Below, piece by piece: positions 1 to 8,410 of a stretch of DNA of 64,000 bases (position 1 is the stretch's first letter; each line of letters opens with the position of its first letter). The notes under the pieces were generated by a model that did no database searches, was not told where the DNA came from, and saw only the letters and a program-made list of their open reading frames with translations. The DNA comes from Clostridiales bacterium (lineage in GTDB: Bacteria; Bacillota; Clostridia; Monoglobales; Monoglobaceae), in assembly GCA_019419865.1 (NCBI GenBank), contig JAHZIG010000001.1:1-64000 (forward strand). The letters are read 5' to 3'. The translations under genes were made by a program, and so were the position numbers.

Positions 1-77
<77 letters not shown>

Positions 78-160
78 AACGTCAACCCCTGATTTTTAAC
101 AATTTCATTACACAATTAATACGATCCATCGATCCGGCATTATATAAAAATCACAGTATT

Positions 161-189
161 ATAATACCATTTATTCGCAGAAAAGTCAA
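161..189 (-). promoter_or_regulatory. Sigma-A-like promoter, leftward
   Basis: On the minus strand, TTGACT (184-189) is followed by a 17-base spacer and TATTAT (161-166). It points left, away from the GH13 gene, toward the TCTG repeat, and implies a divergent gene beyond the left edge. Confidence 0.5.
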
Positions 190-381
190 TGTTACGCGGC
201 CGATTTTACGCATATTCTACAGGCTTTTCATGAGGTTTGCACAATATTTTTGCGGTCGGGAGCGCAATGTATGCGGGCTAAGCTTTAGTCGCCGGACAAA
301 AAAATATGCGTTTTTCAACTTTATCACATAAATCGTCCAATAACTTTGGTTATAATTTTACGCGTTTTGATTTTTTTGTTA

Positions 382-410
382 GTGACTTTTACCGAAATTT
401 ATAGTATAAT
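382..410 (+). promoter_or_regulatory. Promoter of the GH13 gene
   Basis: A GTGACT -35-like element, a 17-base spacer and a perfect TATAAT (405-410) lie about 55 bases before the chosen ATG. The rest of the 52-465 interval is AT-rich and shows no other gene. Confidence 0.6.
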
Positions 411-465
411 ATTAAACAATGAAATTAATAAACGAGAATTTACATTTAGAAACGGAGGCAACAAT

Positions 466-1779
466 ATGTGGTATGACGAAAGCGTCTTTTATCAAATATA
501 TCCGCTCGGCTTCTGCGGCGCTCCGCGGGAGAACGACGGCGTAACTGTAAACCGCATAAAAAAGGTAAACGATTGGATCGAGCATATCAAAAGCGTCGGG
601 GCGAACGCGATATACTTTTCGCCGCTGTTTGAATCCGACCGCCACGGCTACGACACAAGGGATTACAAAAAACTCGACTGCCGGCTCGGAACCAACGAGG
701 ATTTTAAAGAGGTATGCGAAAATCTCCACAAAAACGACATAAAGATCGTGTTGGACGGAGTGTTCAACCATGTCGGCAGAGGCTTCTGGGCGTTTAAGGA
801 CGTGCAGGAGAAAAAGTGGGATTCGCCGTATAAGGATTGGTTCCACATCAACTTCGACGGCAACAGCTATTACAACGACGGCTTTTGGTACGAGGGCTGG
901 GAAGGCCATTTCGAGCTGGTCAAGCTCAACCTCAAAAACAACGACGTCGTGGAATATCTATTCTCTTGTATCGACGATTGGGTAAAGGAATTCGATATAG
1001 ACGGACTGCGGCTCGACGTCGCGTACTGTCTCGATATGGACTTTTTGAGCAAACTTCGCAGTCACTGCGATTCGCTGAAATCCGACTTCTTCCTTGTCGG
1101 AGAGTTGATGCACGGCGATTACAGCCGGTATGTGACCGACGATAAGCTAAACAGCTGCACGAATTACGAGTGCTACAAGGGCTTGTACTCAAGCTTTAAC
1201 TCGAGCAATATGTTTGAAATAACACACTCGCTTATGCGTCAGTTCGGCCCCGAGCCGTGGACGCTGTATAAGGGTAAACATCTGCTGTGCTTCGTAGATA
1301 ACCACGACGTCAGCAGGATAGCGAGTATGCTAAACAATAAGAAGCATCTCCCTCTTATCTACGCTCTGCTTTTCGGAATGCCGGGAATACCCTGCATATA
1401 CTACGGCAGCGAGTGGGGAGCCGAGGGCTTAAAACAAAACGGCAGCGACGACAATTTAAGACCGTCGTTCGACGAGCCGATTTCAAACGAGCTGACCGAA
1501 TGGATAGAGAATCTCGCCGAAGCGCATAAAAGCTCTAAGGCGCTCTGCTACGGAGATTTCAAATCAATACTGCTCACGACCAAGCAGACCATATTCCAGC
1601 GTCAATTTGAAGACGACAGGGTCCTAGTCGCGATAAATTCGGATTCCGAGCCGTTTACGGCGCATTTCGACGCGGGCTGCGGAATGGCCGTCGATCTGAT
1701 AACGGGCGAGGATCACGATTTCGGAGGGGGCAGCGAACTGCCGCCTTACAGCGCGTATTTCTGGAAAATGGAAAAATAA
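466..1779 (+). CDS. GH13 alpha-amylase family glycosidase, cytoplasmic
   Basis: Hydrolyses alpha-glucosidic bonds of maltodextrin- or cyclodextrin-type substrates, by family membership. The four conserved GH13 regions are visible: DGVFNH (residues 97-102), GLRLDVA with nucleophile Asp184, VGEL with acid/base Glu213, and VDNHD ending in Asp281. The barrel begins with the usual ESVFYQIYP start. There is no signal peptide, so it acts inside the cell, probably on imported oligosaccharides. The ATG at 466 is preceded by AACGGAGG and follows a good promoter; an upstream in-frame extension to 346 would put the promoter inside the gene. At 437 residues it is short for a cyclomaltodextrinase with an N-terminal domain, so it is a compact barrel plus C-terminal sheet. 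Exact substrate is not determinable here. Confidence 0.9.
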   Translation: MWYDESVFYQIYPLGFCGAPRENDGVTVNRIKKVNDWIEHIKSVGANAIYFSPLFESDRHGYDTRDYKKLDCRLGTNEDFKEVCENLHKNDIKIVLDGVFNHVGRGFWAFKDVQEKKWDSPYKDWFHINFDGNSYYNDGFWYEGWEGHFELVKLNLKNNDVVEYLFSCIDDWVKEFDIDGLRLDVAYCLDMDFLSKLRSHCDSLKSDFFLVGELMHGDYSRYVTDDKLNSCTNYECYKGLYSSFNSSNMFEITHSLMRQFGPEPWTLYKGKHLLCFVDNHDVSRIASMLNNKKHLPLIYALLFGMPGIPCIYYGSEWGAEGLKQNGSDDNLRPSFDEPISNELTEWIENLAEAHKSSKALCYGDFKSILLTTKQTIFQRQFEDDRVLVAINSDSEPFTAHFDAGCGMAVDLITGEDHDFGGGSELPPYSAYFWKMEK

Positions 1780-1792
1780 TTAAACCCAAGTA

Positions 1793-1853
1793 ACGCCGGG
1801 CGAATATAGATCCGAACGATCCGTAGCGTCCGGCGTCGCTTGTCGTTCTTTTT
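1793..1853 (+). terminator. Probable terminator after GH13 gene
   Basis: Arms ACGCCGGGCG (1793-1802) and CGTCCGGCGT (1827-1836) pair with one G-U, around a 24-base loop, followed after ten bases by a T-rich run. The long loop makes this a moderate call. Confidence 0.4.
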
Positions 1854-1878
1854 AAAATATAATAAACTGGAGAAAAAT

Positions 1879-4293
1879 ATGATGACAAAAACAACTGCAA
1901 ATAAACGGATCGGTTTGCTTTTAGCTTTAGTTATGATCCTGTCGCTGAGCTTTAACCTCTCGTCGGTTTTCGCCGCAGGTTCCGCTTTTACCGATATTAG
2001 CGGACATTGGGCGGAAGACGCGATAATCTATTGCTGCGACAGCGGCGTGATGGTCGGTACGTCCGAGACGACATTCGATCCCGACGTTCAGACTACGGCC
2101 GAGATGCTGAAGACGGTATTGTCGAGAGTATCCGGAACCGATATACAGACGACGGAAGCGGATTCTTCAAGCATATACCGCGAGGACGCGGCTTCTTTGA
2201 TCGCGCAATACATATTCAGCGGCGAGACCGCGGCCGAAAATAACTTCTCTGACGCAATCCTCATATCCGCCGACGATGTAAACGGAGTCAACGTTTGCCT
2301 TGCAAACGGGATAATGACGGGCAAGGAGAATAACGCGTTCGATCCGCAGGGTTATCTCACCAGAGCGGAGCTGGCGGTTATCGCTCAGAGGATATACGTC
2401 TATTACAACGACGCTTACACTACTATAAATATAATCCACACGAACGACATGCACGGAAGTCTGACTTCCACCTCGTCTACCATAGGAGTGGATCTTGTCG
2501 CGGCTCTTAAGGAATCGACCGAAAACGCTATACTCGTAGACGCGGGCGACGCCACTCAGGGGATAGCCTTCGCGTCGCTGACGCAGGGCGCGGACGTAAT
2601 CTCCGCGATGAACATAGCCGGATACGACCTTATGACGGCCGGGAACCACGAGTTCGACTACGGCGTGGAGACTCTGCTCCAAAACGCGGCGAACGCTGAT
2701 TTCCCGATACTTTCGGCAAACGCGTACTATAACTCAAAGCCTCTCTTTGAAACGACATACGCGAACGGAGAGAAAACAAATAACGGCTGCAACACGATAA
2801 TCGAGATCGACGGCGTCCGGGTCGGTTTCTTTGGAATAACTACCTGCGAGACCGCGACCTCCACAAACCCGGAAGGGCTTGAGGGCGTGACCTTTGCGGA
2901 CGAGATAGAGACCTCGAGAGAGCAGATCGCAGACCTGAAGGAGCAGGGCGCGGACGTTATAATCGGCGTTATGCATATGGGCGTTAACGCGACCGCGGGA
3001 GTGACTTCGACCGAGGCGGCCGACGCTTTGGGCGGCGAAGGTCTCGACGCGATAATAGACGGACACAGCCACAGCGTGGTCAACACTGTAGAAAACGGAG
3101 TTGCGATAGGCCAGACCGGCTCCTCCTCCGCTAACGTCGGAATGCTGACCGTTAGGATAGCCGAAGACGGAGAAAAGAGTCTTAGCGAAAGACTTATCTC
3201 GGCGACAGAGCTTGCCGGAACGGTAACCCCGGATCCCGAAGTTACCGAGTTCTTAAACAGCGTTAACGAAGAACAAGCTCAGCTTCTCGGCGAAGAAGTG
3301 GCGGAGAGCGCCGTTACTCTTTGGGGCGGATATATAAACAGCGTATCCGAAACCAGAGTTCATGAAACCAATCTTGGAGATATCATATGCGACAGTATGA
3401 TAGCGAGATACAAAGAAGTATATCCCGACGATACGACTCCGGTCGTGGCGGCCAACAACGGCGGAGGCATACGCGCTACGATATACGCGGGGACTGTGAC
3501 CAAAGAGGACACGTTCAACGTTCTCCCATTCGCCAACACGCTGCTGTATAAGACTATTACTCCCAAGATATTATACGATATAATGGAGACAAGTCTTAGC
3601 GCGAATACCTCGCAGGATCCGGAGACGGGTATGATAACCGGCGAATACAGCGGCGGATTCCTGCAGATCGGCGGTATGACGGTAGAATATAATCCAAACA
3701 GCCCGGCCGGCGAGAAAGTTATAGGGATAACGCTCGACTCGTCGGATTCCGTTTTCGATAAAAACGACGACTCTACTCCGATAATATTTATGTCGAACGA
3801 CTTCGTTATGGGCGGCGGAAACGGCTACGATATGCTTGCGGATATAAGCGTCGGCGGAGAATTCGGATCTCTCGAGGAGATATTCAGAAACTATATCGTA
3901 GATCTCACAAACGGCGGCTCGGAAGCTCTCGACTATCCCATAACTCAAAATAGGATAGTTCCCGTATCCGACTACCAAGCGACCGACTACGCGGCTTCTG
4001 TTTATGTCAGAAACAGCGACGGAAGTCCGCTCGCCAATACCGAAGTTGAAGTAACTATCGACTACAACGAAAGCGTTACCGTCTCGACGAACGAAAACGG
4101 TCTTGCTGAAATAACGGTCACAAACGGGCCTCACTCGATAAGTCTGACGGACGATCCGAGCGCGGCGGTATACGTTAACAACTACAGCGGCCAGGGTATA
4201 ATCGAGGTAGAAGGCGATTATCCTGTTCCGTTCCCGTCGATAGTAATGAGCGCGGCCGAATCGGCTTCAAACGCTTTAGCCGACGCGGCGTAA
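1879..4293 (+). CDS. S-layer-anchored 5'-nucleotidase/metallophosphoesterase
   Basis: A secreted enzyme of the UshA/YfkN family that dephosphorylates nucleotides or cyclic nucleotides outside the cell. After a signal peptide ending near FAAGS (about residue 34) come two S-layer-homology modules (AFTDISGHWAEDAI and a second ending in LTRAELAVIAQR), which tether the protein to the wall. The metallophosphoesterase domain follows, with TNDMHG (about residue 187), DAGD, GNHEFDYG and GHSHS (about 394). The C-terminal nucleotidase domain has NNGGGIR (about 526) and SNDFVMGGGNGY. A final Ig-like segment ends the chain. The ATG at 1879 follows CTGGAGAAAAAT; a second ATG is adjacent. It is probably a separate transcription unit from the upstream glycosidase. 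Family call is firm; substrate is inferred. Confidence 0.92.
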   Translation: MMTKTTANKRIGLLLALVMILSLSFNLSSVFAAGSAFTDISGHWAEDAIIYCCDSGVMVGTSETTFDPDVQTTAEMLKTVLSRVSGTDIQTTEADSSSIYREDAASLIAQYIFSGETAAENNFSDAILISADDVNGVNVCLANGIMTGKENNAFDPQGYLTRAELAVIAQRIYVYYNDAYTTINIIHTNDMHGSLTSTSSTIGVDLVAALKESTENAILVDAGDATQGIAFASLTQGADVISAMNIAGYDLMTAGNHEFDYGVETLLQNAANADFPILSANAYYNSKPLFETTYANGEKTNNGCNTIIEIDGVRVGFFGITTCETATSTNPEGLEGVTFADEIETSREQIADLKEQGADVIIGVMHMGVNATAGVTSTEAADALGGEGLDAIIDGHSHSVVNTVENGVAIGQTGSSSANVGMLTVRIAEDGEKSLSERLISATELAGTVTPDPEVTEFLNSVNEEQAQLLGEEVAESAVTLWGGYINSVSETRVHETNLGDIICDSMIARYKEVYPDDTTPVVAANNGGGIRATIYAGTVTKEDTFNVLPFANTLLYKTITPKILYDIMETSLSANTSQDPETGMITGEYSGGFLQIGGMTVEYNPNSPAGEKVIGITLDSSDSVFDKNDDSTPIIFMSNDFVMGGGNGYDMLADISVGGEFGSLEEIFRNYIVDLTNGGSEALDYPITQNRIVPVSDYQATDYAASVYVRNSDGSPLANTEVEVTIDYNESVTVSTNENGLAEITVTNGPHSISLTDDPSAAVYVNNYSGQGIIEVEGDYPVPFPSIVMSAAESASNALADAA

Positions 4294-4324
4294 GCTTTTA
4301 AAAATATAAAATTCCAGAATATTA

Positions 4325-4358
4325 GGCGGACCTCTTTTTCCCGGTCCGCCATTTTATT
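4325..4358 (+). terminator. Rho-independent terminator of the nucleotidase gene
   Basis: GGCGGACC (4325-4332) pairs perfectly with GGTCCGCC (4343-4350), followed by ATTTTATTT. Confidence 0.85.
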
Positions 4359-4434
4359 TAATTTTACAGGATACGTTTATATTACTTAAATATTAACATT
4401 ATTTTACATAATGATTAACAAATTGAAACACCCC

Positions 4435-4462
4435 TTGCAATTTTACAAAATGGGGTTATAAT
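4435..4462 (+). promoter_or_regulatory. Promoter of the 79-residue unknown gene
   Basis: TTGCAA (4435-4440), 16-base spacer, TATAAT (4457-4462). The predicted leader is about 105 bases, AT-rich, with a short direct repeat of ATATTTTAATTT just before the ribosome binding site. Confidence 0.7.
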
Positions 4463-4572
4463 TACTTATGTTGCAAATACTTATCATCTCTATAATAAAA
4501 AATATAATTAGATATGCTTCTTACAAATCAATATTTTAATTTAATATTTTAATTTGTTCGGGAGGATTTGAA

Positions 4573-4812
4573 ATGCAATATTTACTTACAGTTAACCCCA
4601 GATACGGGATAGGTTTTATGAATGAAGACAATCATGTCGTAACGTTAAAAGACGATCTGCGTTTAGGAAAGACCGCGTCGGAAAAACTTGTTAGACTTCT
4701 AAACGACAACAACTGTGAGCTTATACATTTTGACAACATACTTGAAGATTTTTACTACGAAGAATTCGACGGCGATCAAACGGCCGACACATACGACGGC
4801 GAAACAAATTAA
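4573..4812 (+). CDS. Small acidic protein, unknown function
   Basis: A 79-residue protein beginning MQYLLTVNPRYG, with an excellent ribosome binding site (GGGAGGATTTGAA) and its own strong promoter, so it is very likely expressed. It has no signal peptide or membrane segment. The C-terminal third is strongly acidic (EDFYYEEFDGDQ) and likely disordered. I do not recognise the family. It is monocistronic and converges on the GntR gene, whose terminator hairpin lies immediately after its stop. The long AT-rich leader leaves room for post-transcriptional control, but no known riboswitch fold was recognised. Confidence 0.75.
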   Translation: MQYLLTVNPRYGIGFMNEDNHVVTLKDDLRLGKTASEKLVRLLNDNNCELIHFDNILEDFYYEEFDGDQTADTYDGETN

Positions 4813-4819
4813 ATAAGAA

Positions 4820-4851
4820 GAACTGACGGCAAGTTTAATTCTTGCCGTCAG
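4820..4851 (-). terminator. Hairpin terminator overlapping the GntR stop codon
   Basis: CTGACGGCAAG (4823-4833) and CTTGCCGTCAG (4841-4851) form a perfect 11-bp stem with a 7-base loop. On the minus strand a T-rich TTCTTCTTATTT follows, so it mainly serves the GntR gene, whose last codons lie in the stem. It may also stop readthrough of the convergent small gene. Confidence 0.7.
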
Positions 4852-5569
4852 ACACATACTGTCTCTTTGCAGTCTCAACGAAACGGAATTTATCCACTCT
4901 ATGCCTCGATATGGTATGCTGGAAAATCTCGCCGGTCTCTAAAGCGGTCACGCTTGTCACAACGGCCACTACGCCGCCGCCCTTTAGATCCATGTACATC
5001 TTATCTTGTTTCGTCGCCTCTTCGACCGTCACGATCTTCTGCGCGATACCTATTTTCAGTCCAAGCTCTTTTTCAAGATAATCGTATATAGAACCCGCGC
5101 AAATATCCTTAGTAAGCCTCGGCACGTATCTTTTTTTGAAATAATCTATATCGAGTATGATCTTCTCGCCGTCTATCTCTCTTGTACGTATTACTCGATA
5201 AATTTCCTCTCCGGGCTCGGCGTCCATCTTAAGCTCCAACTCTTCGTCGGCCTCGATGATACTCAAGTCCTCGACGCCGGTGATCACGTTATCCCACTGA
5301 AGCTGTCTCGCCATCTCGGTAAACGATAATATCCTCGCGATAGGAAAATCAAAGCGACCCTCGGCGCGTACGATAGATTCTCTGCCCCGCTTCTTGCTTA
5401 TATATTTATTCTGCTCAAGAAGCTGCATCGCTTTTCTTACCGTATCGCGGGATACGCCGAACTCTTCCATTATCTCCCGCTCCGGCGGAAGCGACTCGCC
5501 CGGCCTGAGTTTTTCTCCTTCTATCAGAGCGCTGTAATGTTCAAATATTTGCTTGTACTTACTTTTCAT
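4835..5569 (-). CDS. GntR family transcriptional regulator with UTRA domain
   Basis: A HutC-type repressor: N-terminal winged helix-turn-helix (residues about 5-70, including PPEREIMEEFGVSRDTVRKA) and C-terminal UTRA effector domain (about 85-240) that usually senses a sugar phosphate or related metabolite. Overall length, near 245, is normal. Starts are possible at GTG 5581, ATG 5578 or ATG 5569; AGGAAG sits 11 bases before the last and only 2 before the second, so 5569 is used with some doubt. It has its own promoter and terminator and is monocistronic. No sugar-uptake or hydrolase gene is next to it on the same strand, so the target is unknown; the GH13 gene 3 kb away is a possible but unproven candidate. 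Confidence 0.9.
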   Translation of the reverse strand: MKSKYKQIFEHYSALIEGEKLRPGESLPPEREIMEEFGVSRDTVRKAMQLLEQNKYISKKRGRESIVRAEGRFDFPIARILSFTEMARQLQWDNVITGVEDLSIIEADEELELKMDAEPGEEIYRVIRTREIDGEKIILDIDYFKKRYVPRLTKDICAGSIYDYLEKELGLKIGIAQKIVTVEEATKQDKMYMDLKGGGVVAVVTSVTALETGEIFQHTISRHRVDKFRFVETAKRQYVSDGKN

Positions 5570-5605
5570 ATAAAGCATCACTTCCTGTACGTATAACTTA
5601 AGGCT

Positions 5606-5634
5606 ATTTTAACATATACCGCAGTCAAAATCAA
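5606..5634 (-). promoter_or_regulatory. Promoter of the GntR gene
   Basis: Minus strand TTGATT (5629-5634), 17-base spacer, TAAAAT (5606-5611), ending about 37 bases before the start codon. Confidence 0.55.
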
Positions 5635-5760
5635 TAAGTATTTAGTAAATTCAAAGTAAATTTAAATAAAGCTCCCGGAAGATTCAGATAAGTAAACCCA
5701 AATATTGATCCGTACAAGCGCGGCGTCTCTTGCGTTCTCGATCCGATTTAAATATGAACG

Positions 5761-5800
5761 CAAAAACAACTCGGCCGCGTCGTCGTAAAACGCGGCCGAG
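5761..5800 (-). terminator. Terminator after the BlaI-M56-stalk unit
   Basis: CTCGGCCGCG (5770-5779) pairs perfectly with CGCGGCCGAG (5791-5800); on the minus strand the stem is followed by TTGTTTTTG. Confidence 0.8.
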
Positions 5801-5846
5801 CTCTGATCGTATCTAAATCGTAGGTAAAAACGTCCTATTTTATTTC

Positions 5847-6920
5847 TTAAATATACGTCCAGTTTAACCCGTTTAAATCATACGTTCCGTATAGCGTCGA
5901 GCCCATATCTTCTCCGTTTTCGACCAGCGTTCTCTGATACAGCGAAATGACGTCGTCTCTCTCCGCGTCGAACTCGATAGACATCAGGAACCAAAGCTCC
6001 GCGTCGAACTCCGTAAGTATCGCGTATCCGCCCGAGCGCTTATCGATAACCATAAACGTCTCGATTCGAGGGCTTGAATATCCGTCGGTCAAGCAGAATA
6101 CGTAATCTCTGTTCTCCTTCATCTGAACTACCTGTCGGCCGTCTTGGTTCATATACGCAAGCGCGTCTCTGTATTCGCTCGGCGACGCCGCGCCGTGATC
6201 GACAGTCACGGTACTCGTCTCGGGATCCCATTCAAATATTCCGGTATAATACGTATCGTGCGCCGAAGAATCCCACTGAACGCAGTCCTCTCCGCCTATC
6301 CAATACGCGAGCGCGCGCAGCGGAATATAGGTCGTCCCGTCTATTATGACCGCGGGCGGCGCCCATGCGTTTGAATAGGTCTCGCAGCCTATCTGGCAGT
6401 AGAGCTTTTCGCCATCGGGCGAGACTACCTCTATGATCGGCATATTGGAATTGGGCGCCGTAGTCGCGCCGTAGATCTGCATAGTCAGCGAATCCGTCGC
6501 ATAATCCGCCTTCTGCTCGTACGAATAATACGGGAAAGACTGTTTATCAGGGGACTGATAAATAGGTATGTCCACGCTCTCAGCCTGCACGTTGTAATTC
6601 ACCGAATATCCAAACAGCGCCATCGTCTGTCTGAGCGGAACATAATAGCTGTCGTTGTTTAAATAGACCTCGTTGTCTATATGCAGGATCTCAACCGAGT
6701 AAGTCTGTCCGTCGATCACAAAACTGCCGTTTTCTATTCCCAAATAGTCGAGCGCCGCGGCCGCGATCATGGCGAACGTACCGACCATAAGTATCGCGGC
6801 GGTCATTATTCCCGCCATCAGCTTGGAAAATCGTCCGGCGCCGCCGCGTATCTTAGTAAATCTCTTTTGCAGCGCCTTAGCGTCGCCGCTCATGTCTGTT
6901 GTATAAAATTTCTTAAACAT
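5847..6920 (-). CDS. Membrane-anchored stalk-domain protein, likely detached sensor half of an M56 antirepressor
   Basis: A 357-residue protein with a cytoplasmic N-terminus containing KALQKRFTKI, one membrane helix (about residues 33-56) and an extracytoplasmic region resembling copper-amine-oxidase N-terminal (stalk) modules (VIDGQTYSVEILHID, YYVPLRQTMALFGYSV, and a second YIPLRALAYWIGG). In BlaR1/M56 proteins the segment after the peptidase typically reads like this N-terminus, a basic 'KxLxKRIKxIL' stretch leading into a last membrane helix and a sensor domain. The M56 gene upstream ends exactly where that stretch should begin. Its own ribosome binding site (AAAGGAGCGAGGAATA) shows it is independently translated. 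Function as the sensor partner is inference; the stalk-domain call is from sequence pattern. Confidence 0.7.
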   Translation of the reverse strand: MFKKFYTTDMSGDAKALQKRFTKIRGGAGRFSKLMAGIMTAAILMVGTFAMIAAAALDYLGIENGSFVIDGQTYSVEILHIDNEVYLNNDSYYVPLRQTMALFGYSVNYNVQAESVDIPIYQSPDKQSFPYYSYEQKADYATDSLTMQIYGATTAPNSNMPIIEVVSPDGEKLYCQIGCETYSNAWAPPAVIIDGTTYIPLRALAYWIGGEDCVQWDSSAHDTYYTGIFEWDPETSTVTVDHGAASPSEYRDALAYMNQDGRQVVQMKENRDYVFCLTDGYSSPRIETFMVIDKRSGGYAILTEFDAELWFLMSIEFDAERDDVISLYQRTLVENGEDMGSTLYGTYDLNGLNWTYI

Positions 6921-6942
6921 TATTCCTCGCTCCTTTTCCGCG

Positions 6943-7068
6943 CAGGGACAGCCCTTACGGCCGCGTATCGCCGTTATTGGAAGGTAGGGTATGAGGGCTG
7001 AGACCTCGCGACAACGCCTGCGATCTCAACCGCGATCGGCGTATTTACAGCCGCAGGGGCCGTCCCTG
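6943..7068. repeat. 126-bp imperfect inverted-repeat element between two cistrons
   Basis: The outer ends CAGGGACAGCCCTTACGG (6943-6960) and CCGCAGGGGCCGTCCCTG (7051-7068) are inverted copies with 15 of 18 matches, and the similarity extends to about 31 bases per arm with one bulge. A nested hairpin (TGAGA-cc-TCGC 6999-7009 with GCGATCTCA 7020-7028) sits inside. In the minus-strand transcript most arm differences become G-U pairs. It could be a MITE-like insertion or a structured intercistronic RNA element. No second copy was noticed in this window. Confidence 0.6.
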
Positions 7069-7180
7069 TCGATTCGCCGGGGCTTTTGTTTATCGGCAAA
7101 ATCCCTCGCGTCTAAAAAACTCGGCTTTGCATATTGCGCTGATAATTCAGCCGCGCTTTCAATAATTCAAGGCTCGTATC

Positions 7181-8005
7181 TCATTCTTCTATCAGATCCA
7201 GGATGGTCCGCATATAAAAAGTTCGGTCGTCCTCGCTCATATTCTCTGTGACCCGCATATCGCAGGATATCTCGCACGACTCGGCTATATTTGCGCTGAG
7301 CAAATACGCCAGCGGATTGAACCAATGGATCGCGTTTACTATCATCGCGCACTGCTTATAGATCAGATCGCCGCGCCGGTAATGGGTCAGCTCGTGCCTG
7401 AACACCATCTTCAGACTCGCGTCGGTTATATTCCTGCACGGCAGATACACTATGGGTCTGAATATCCCTACAAGCAAAGGCGAGGTTATCGACGAAGAAG
7501 CTCTAAGCTTTATCCTGCGTCTTATCCCAAATTCACGCTTGACCTCCTCAAAAGCCGCGTTTTCTTTCACCTCCGCGCTCGTCCTGCGCTTTTGGATAAG
7601 GAAAAACGCATAGCTTCCAAAGCTTAAAAGCAGAAATGCGATCATGCCTATAAACCAAATATACGCTATCAGATCGTATATACGCACGCTTCTGCCGGGC
7701 GCGACCGTAACTTCTCTGTACTCCATCGGCACGTCCTCCACGATCGCCGACTCCGGCAACGTCCCGGTCTCCGGGATCTCCTCGGTCCTGATAGTCGGCT
7801 CCTGCGCAACCGGCCGCTCGACGTTATCCAGCGGGATAAACTTCCAAACGGGAACGATCATGCAGAATATGACGGCGAGCCAAATATAATACTGCCACTT
7901 GGCGGGCGCCCTCTTCGACGCGATCGGCTTAAGCAGAAGCAATATCGCCGTTACGCCGCCGCCGACTACGCTGAGCGTCAGGACTGTTTTGAATATCTCA
8001 TACAT
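7181..8005 (-). CDS. M56 family (BlaR1/MecR1-type) membrane metallopeptidase, short form
   Basis: Membrane zinc peptidase that, in characterised systems, cleaves or triggers loss of the BlaI/MecI repressor. It has membrane helices at about 6-26, 39-57 and 111-137, the zinc motif HELTH (204-208) and the downstream E-x-x-C-D element (245-249). The usual Glu after that Asp is Met here. The chain ends at TILDLIEE, 274 residues, right where the M56 domain normally continues into a linker, a fourth helix and a sensor domain; those parts seem to be encoded by the next gene. Its ATG comes one base after the repressor's TAG, so it is translationally coupled to it. The stop is a TGA, and no frame in the 260-base spacer restores continuity. 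Confidence 0.85.
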   Translation of the reverse strand: MYEIFKTVLTLSVVGGGVTAILLLLKPIASKRAPAKWQYYIWLAVIFCMIVPVWKFIPLDNVERPVAQEPTIRTEEIPETGTLPESAIVEDVPMEYREVTVAPGRSVRIYDLIAYIWFIGMIAFLLLSFGSYAFFLIQKRRTSAEVKENAAFEEVKREFGIRRRIKLRASSSITSPLLVGIFRPIVYLPCRNITDASLKMVFRHELTHYRRGDLIYKQCAMIVNAIHWFNPLAYLLSANIAESCEISCDMRVTENMSEDDRTFYMRTILDLIEE

Positions 8006-8006
8006 C

Positions 8007-8387
8007 CTATTTCTCCAAATCGAACATTTTCCTCAAATCGTCAATTTCATCCTGTGAAATAGCCTTGTTTTCATACAGCGACGCCACAAGATTCTTAACC
8101 GAACCGTTATATATCTTCGAAAGAAACGACTTGGTCTCGCTCATATTATACTCGTCTTTTTTAAGGACGGCGTAATACTTATGCACCTTACCGCTCTTTT
8201 CAAAACTGACCGCTCCTTTATCGACCAGCCTGTTTAGCAAAGTGGCGACGGTGTTGCTTTTCCACTTATTCTCCGGTAAAGCTCCGAGGACTCCGCCGAC
8301 CGTCAAAGGCGTTTCGCTGTCCCATAAAATTTTCATTATCTCAAATTCGGATTCCGATATACTGCTGTTTTTATTTCGTCCGGACAT
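8007..8387 (-). CDS. BlaI/MecI/CopY family transcriptional repressor
   Basis: A 126-residue penicillinase-repressor-type winged-helix protein: N-terminal DNA-binding domain (ISESEFEIMKILWD, then NTVATLLNRLVDKGAV as recognition region) and a C-terminal dimerisation helix set. It is the first gene of a leftward unit with the M56 peptidase and the stalk protein. Two operator dyads lie directly upstream, one exactly inside its promoter spacer, so it almost certainly represses itself and the M56 gene. Ribosome binding site GAGG lies 10 bases before the ATG. No beta-lactamase is adjacent; the secreted serine hydrolase at 24-26 kb is a conceivable but untested target. In gut Clostridia such pairs often answer envelope stress rather than penicillin. 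Confidence 0.93.
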   Translation of the reverse strand: MSGRNKNSSISESEFEIMKILWDSETPLTVGGVLGALPENKWKSNTVATLLNRLVDKGAVSFEKSGKVHKYYAVLKKDEYNMSETKSFLSKIYNGSVKNLVASLYENKAISQDEIDDLRKMFDLEK

Positions 8388-8410
8388 ATCTAAAATACCT
8401 CCTCTCTATA

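Noticed and set aside
2167..2682. Long minus-strand frame opposite the nucleotidase gene
   Set aside because: Shadow of a real gene: low-complexity Arg/Val-rich translation, no ribosome binding site, no domain. Many similar frames across the window were dropped for the same reason.
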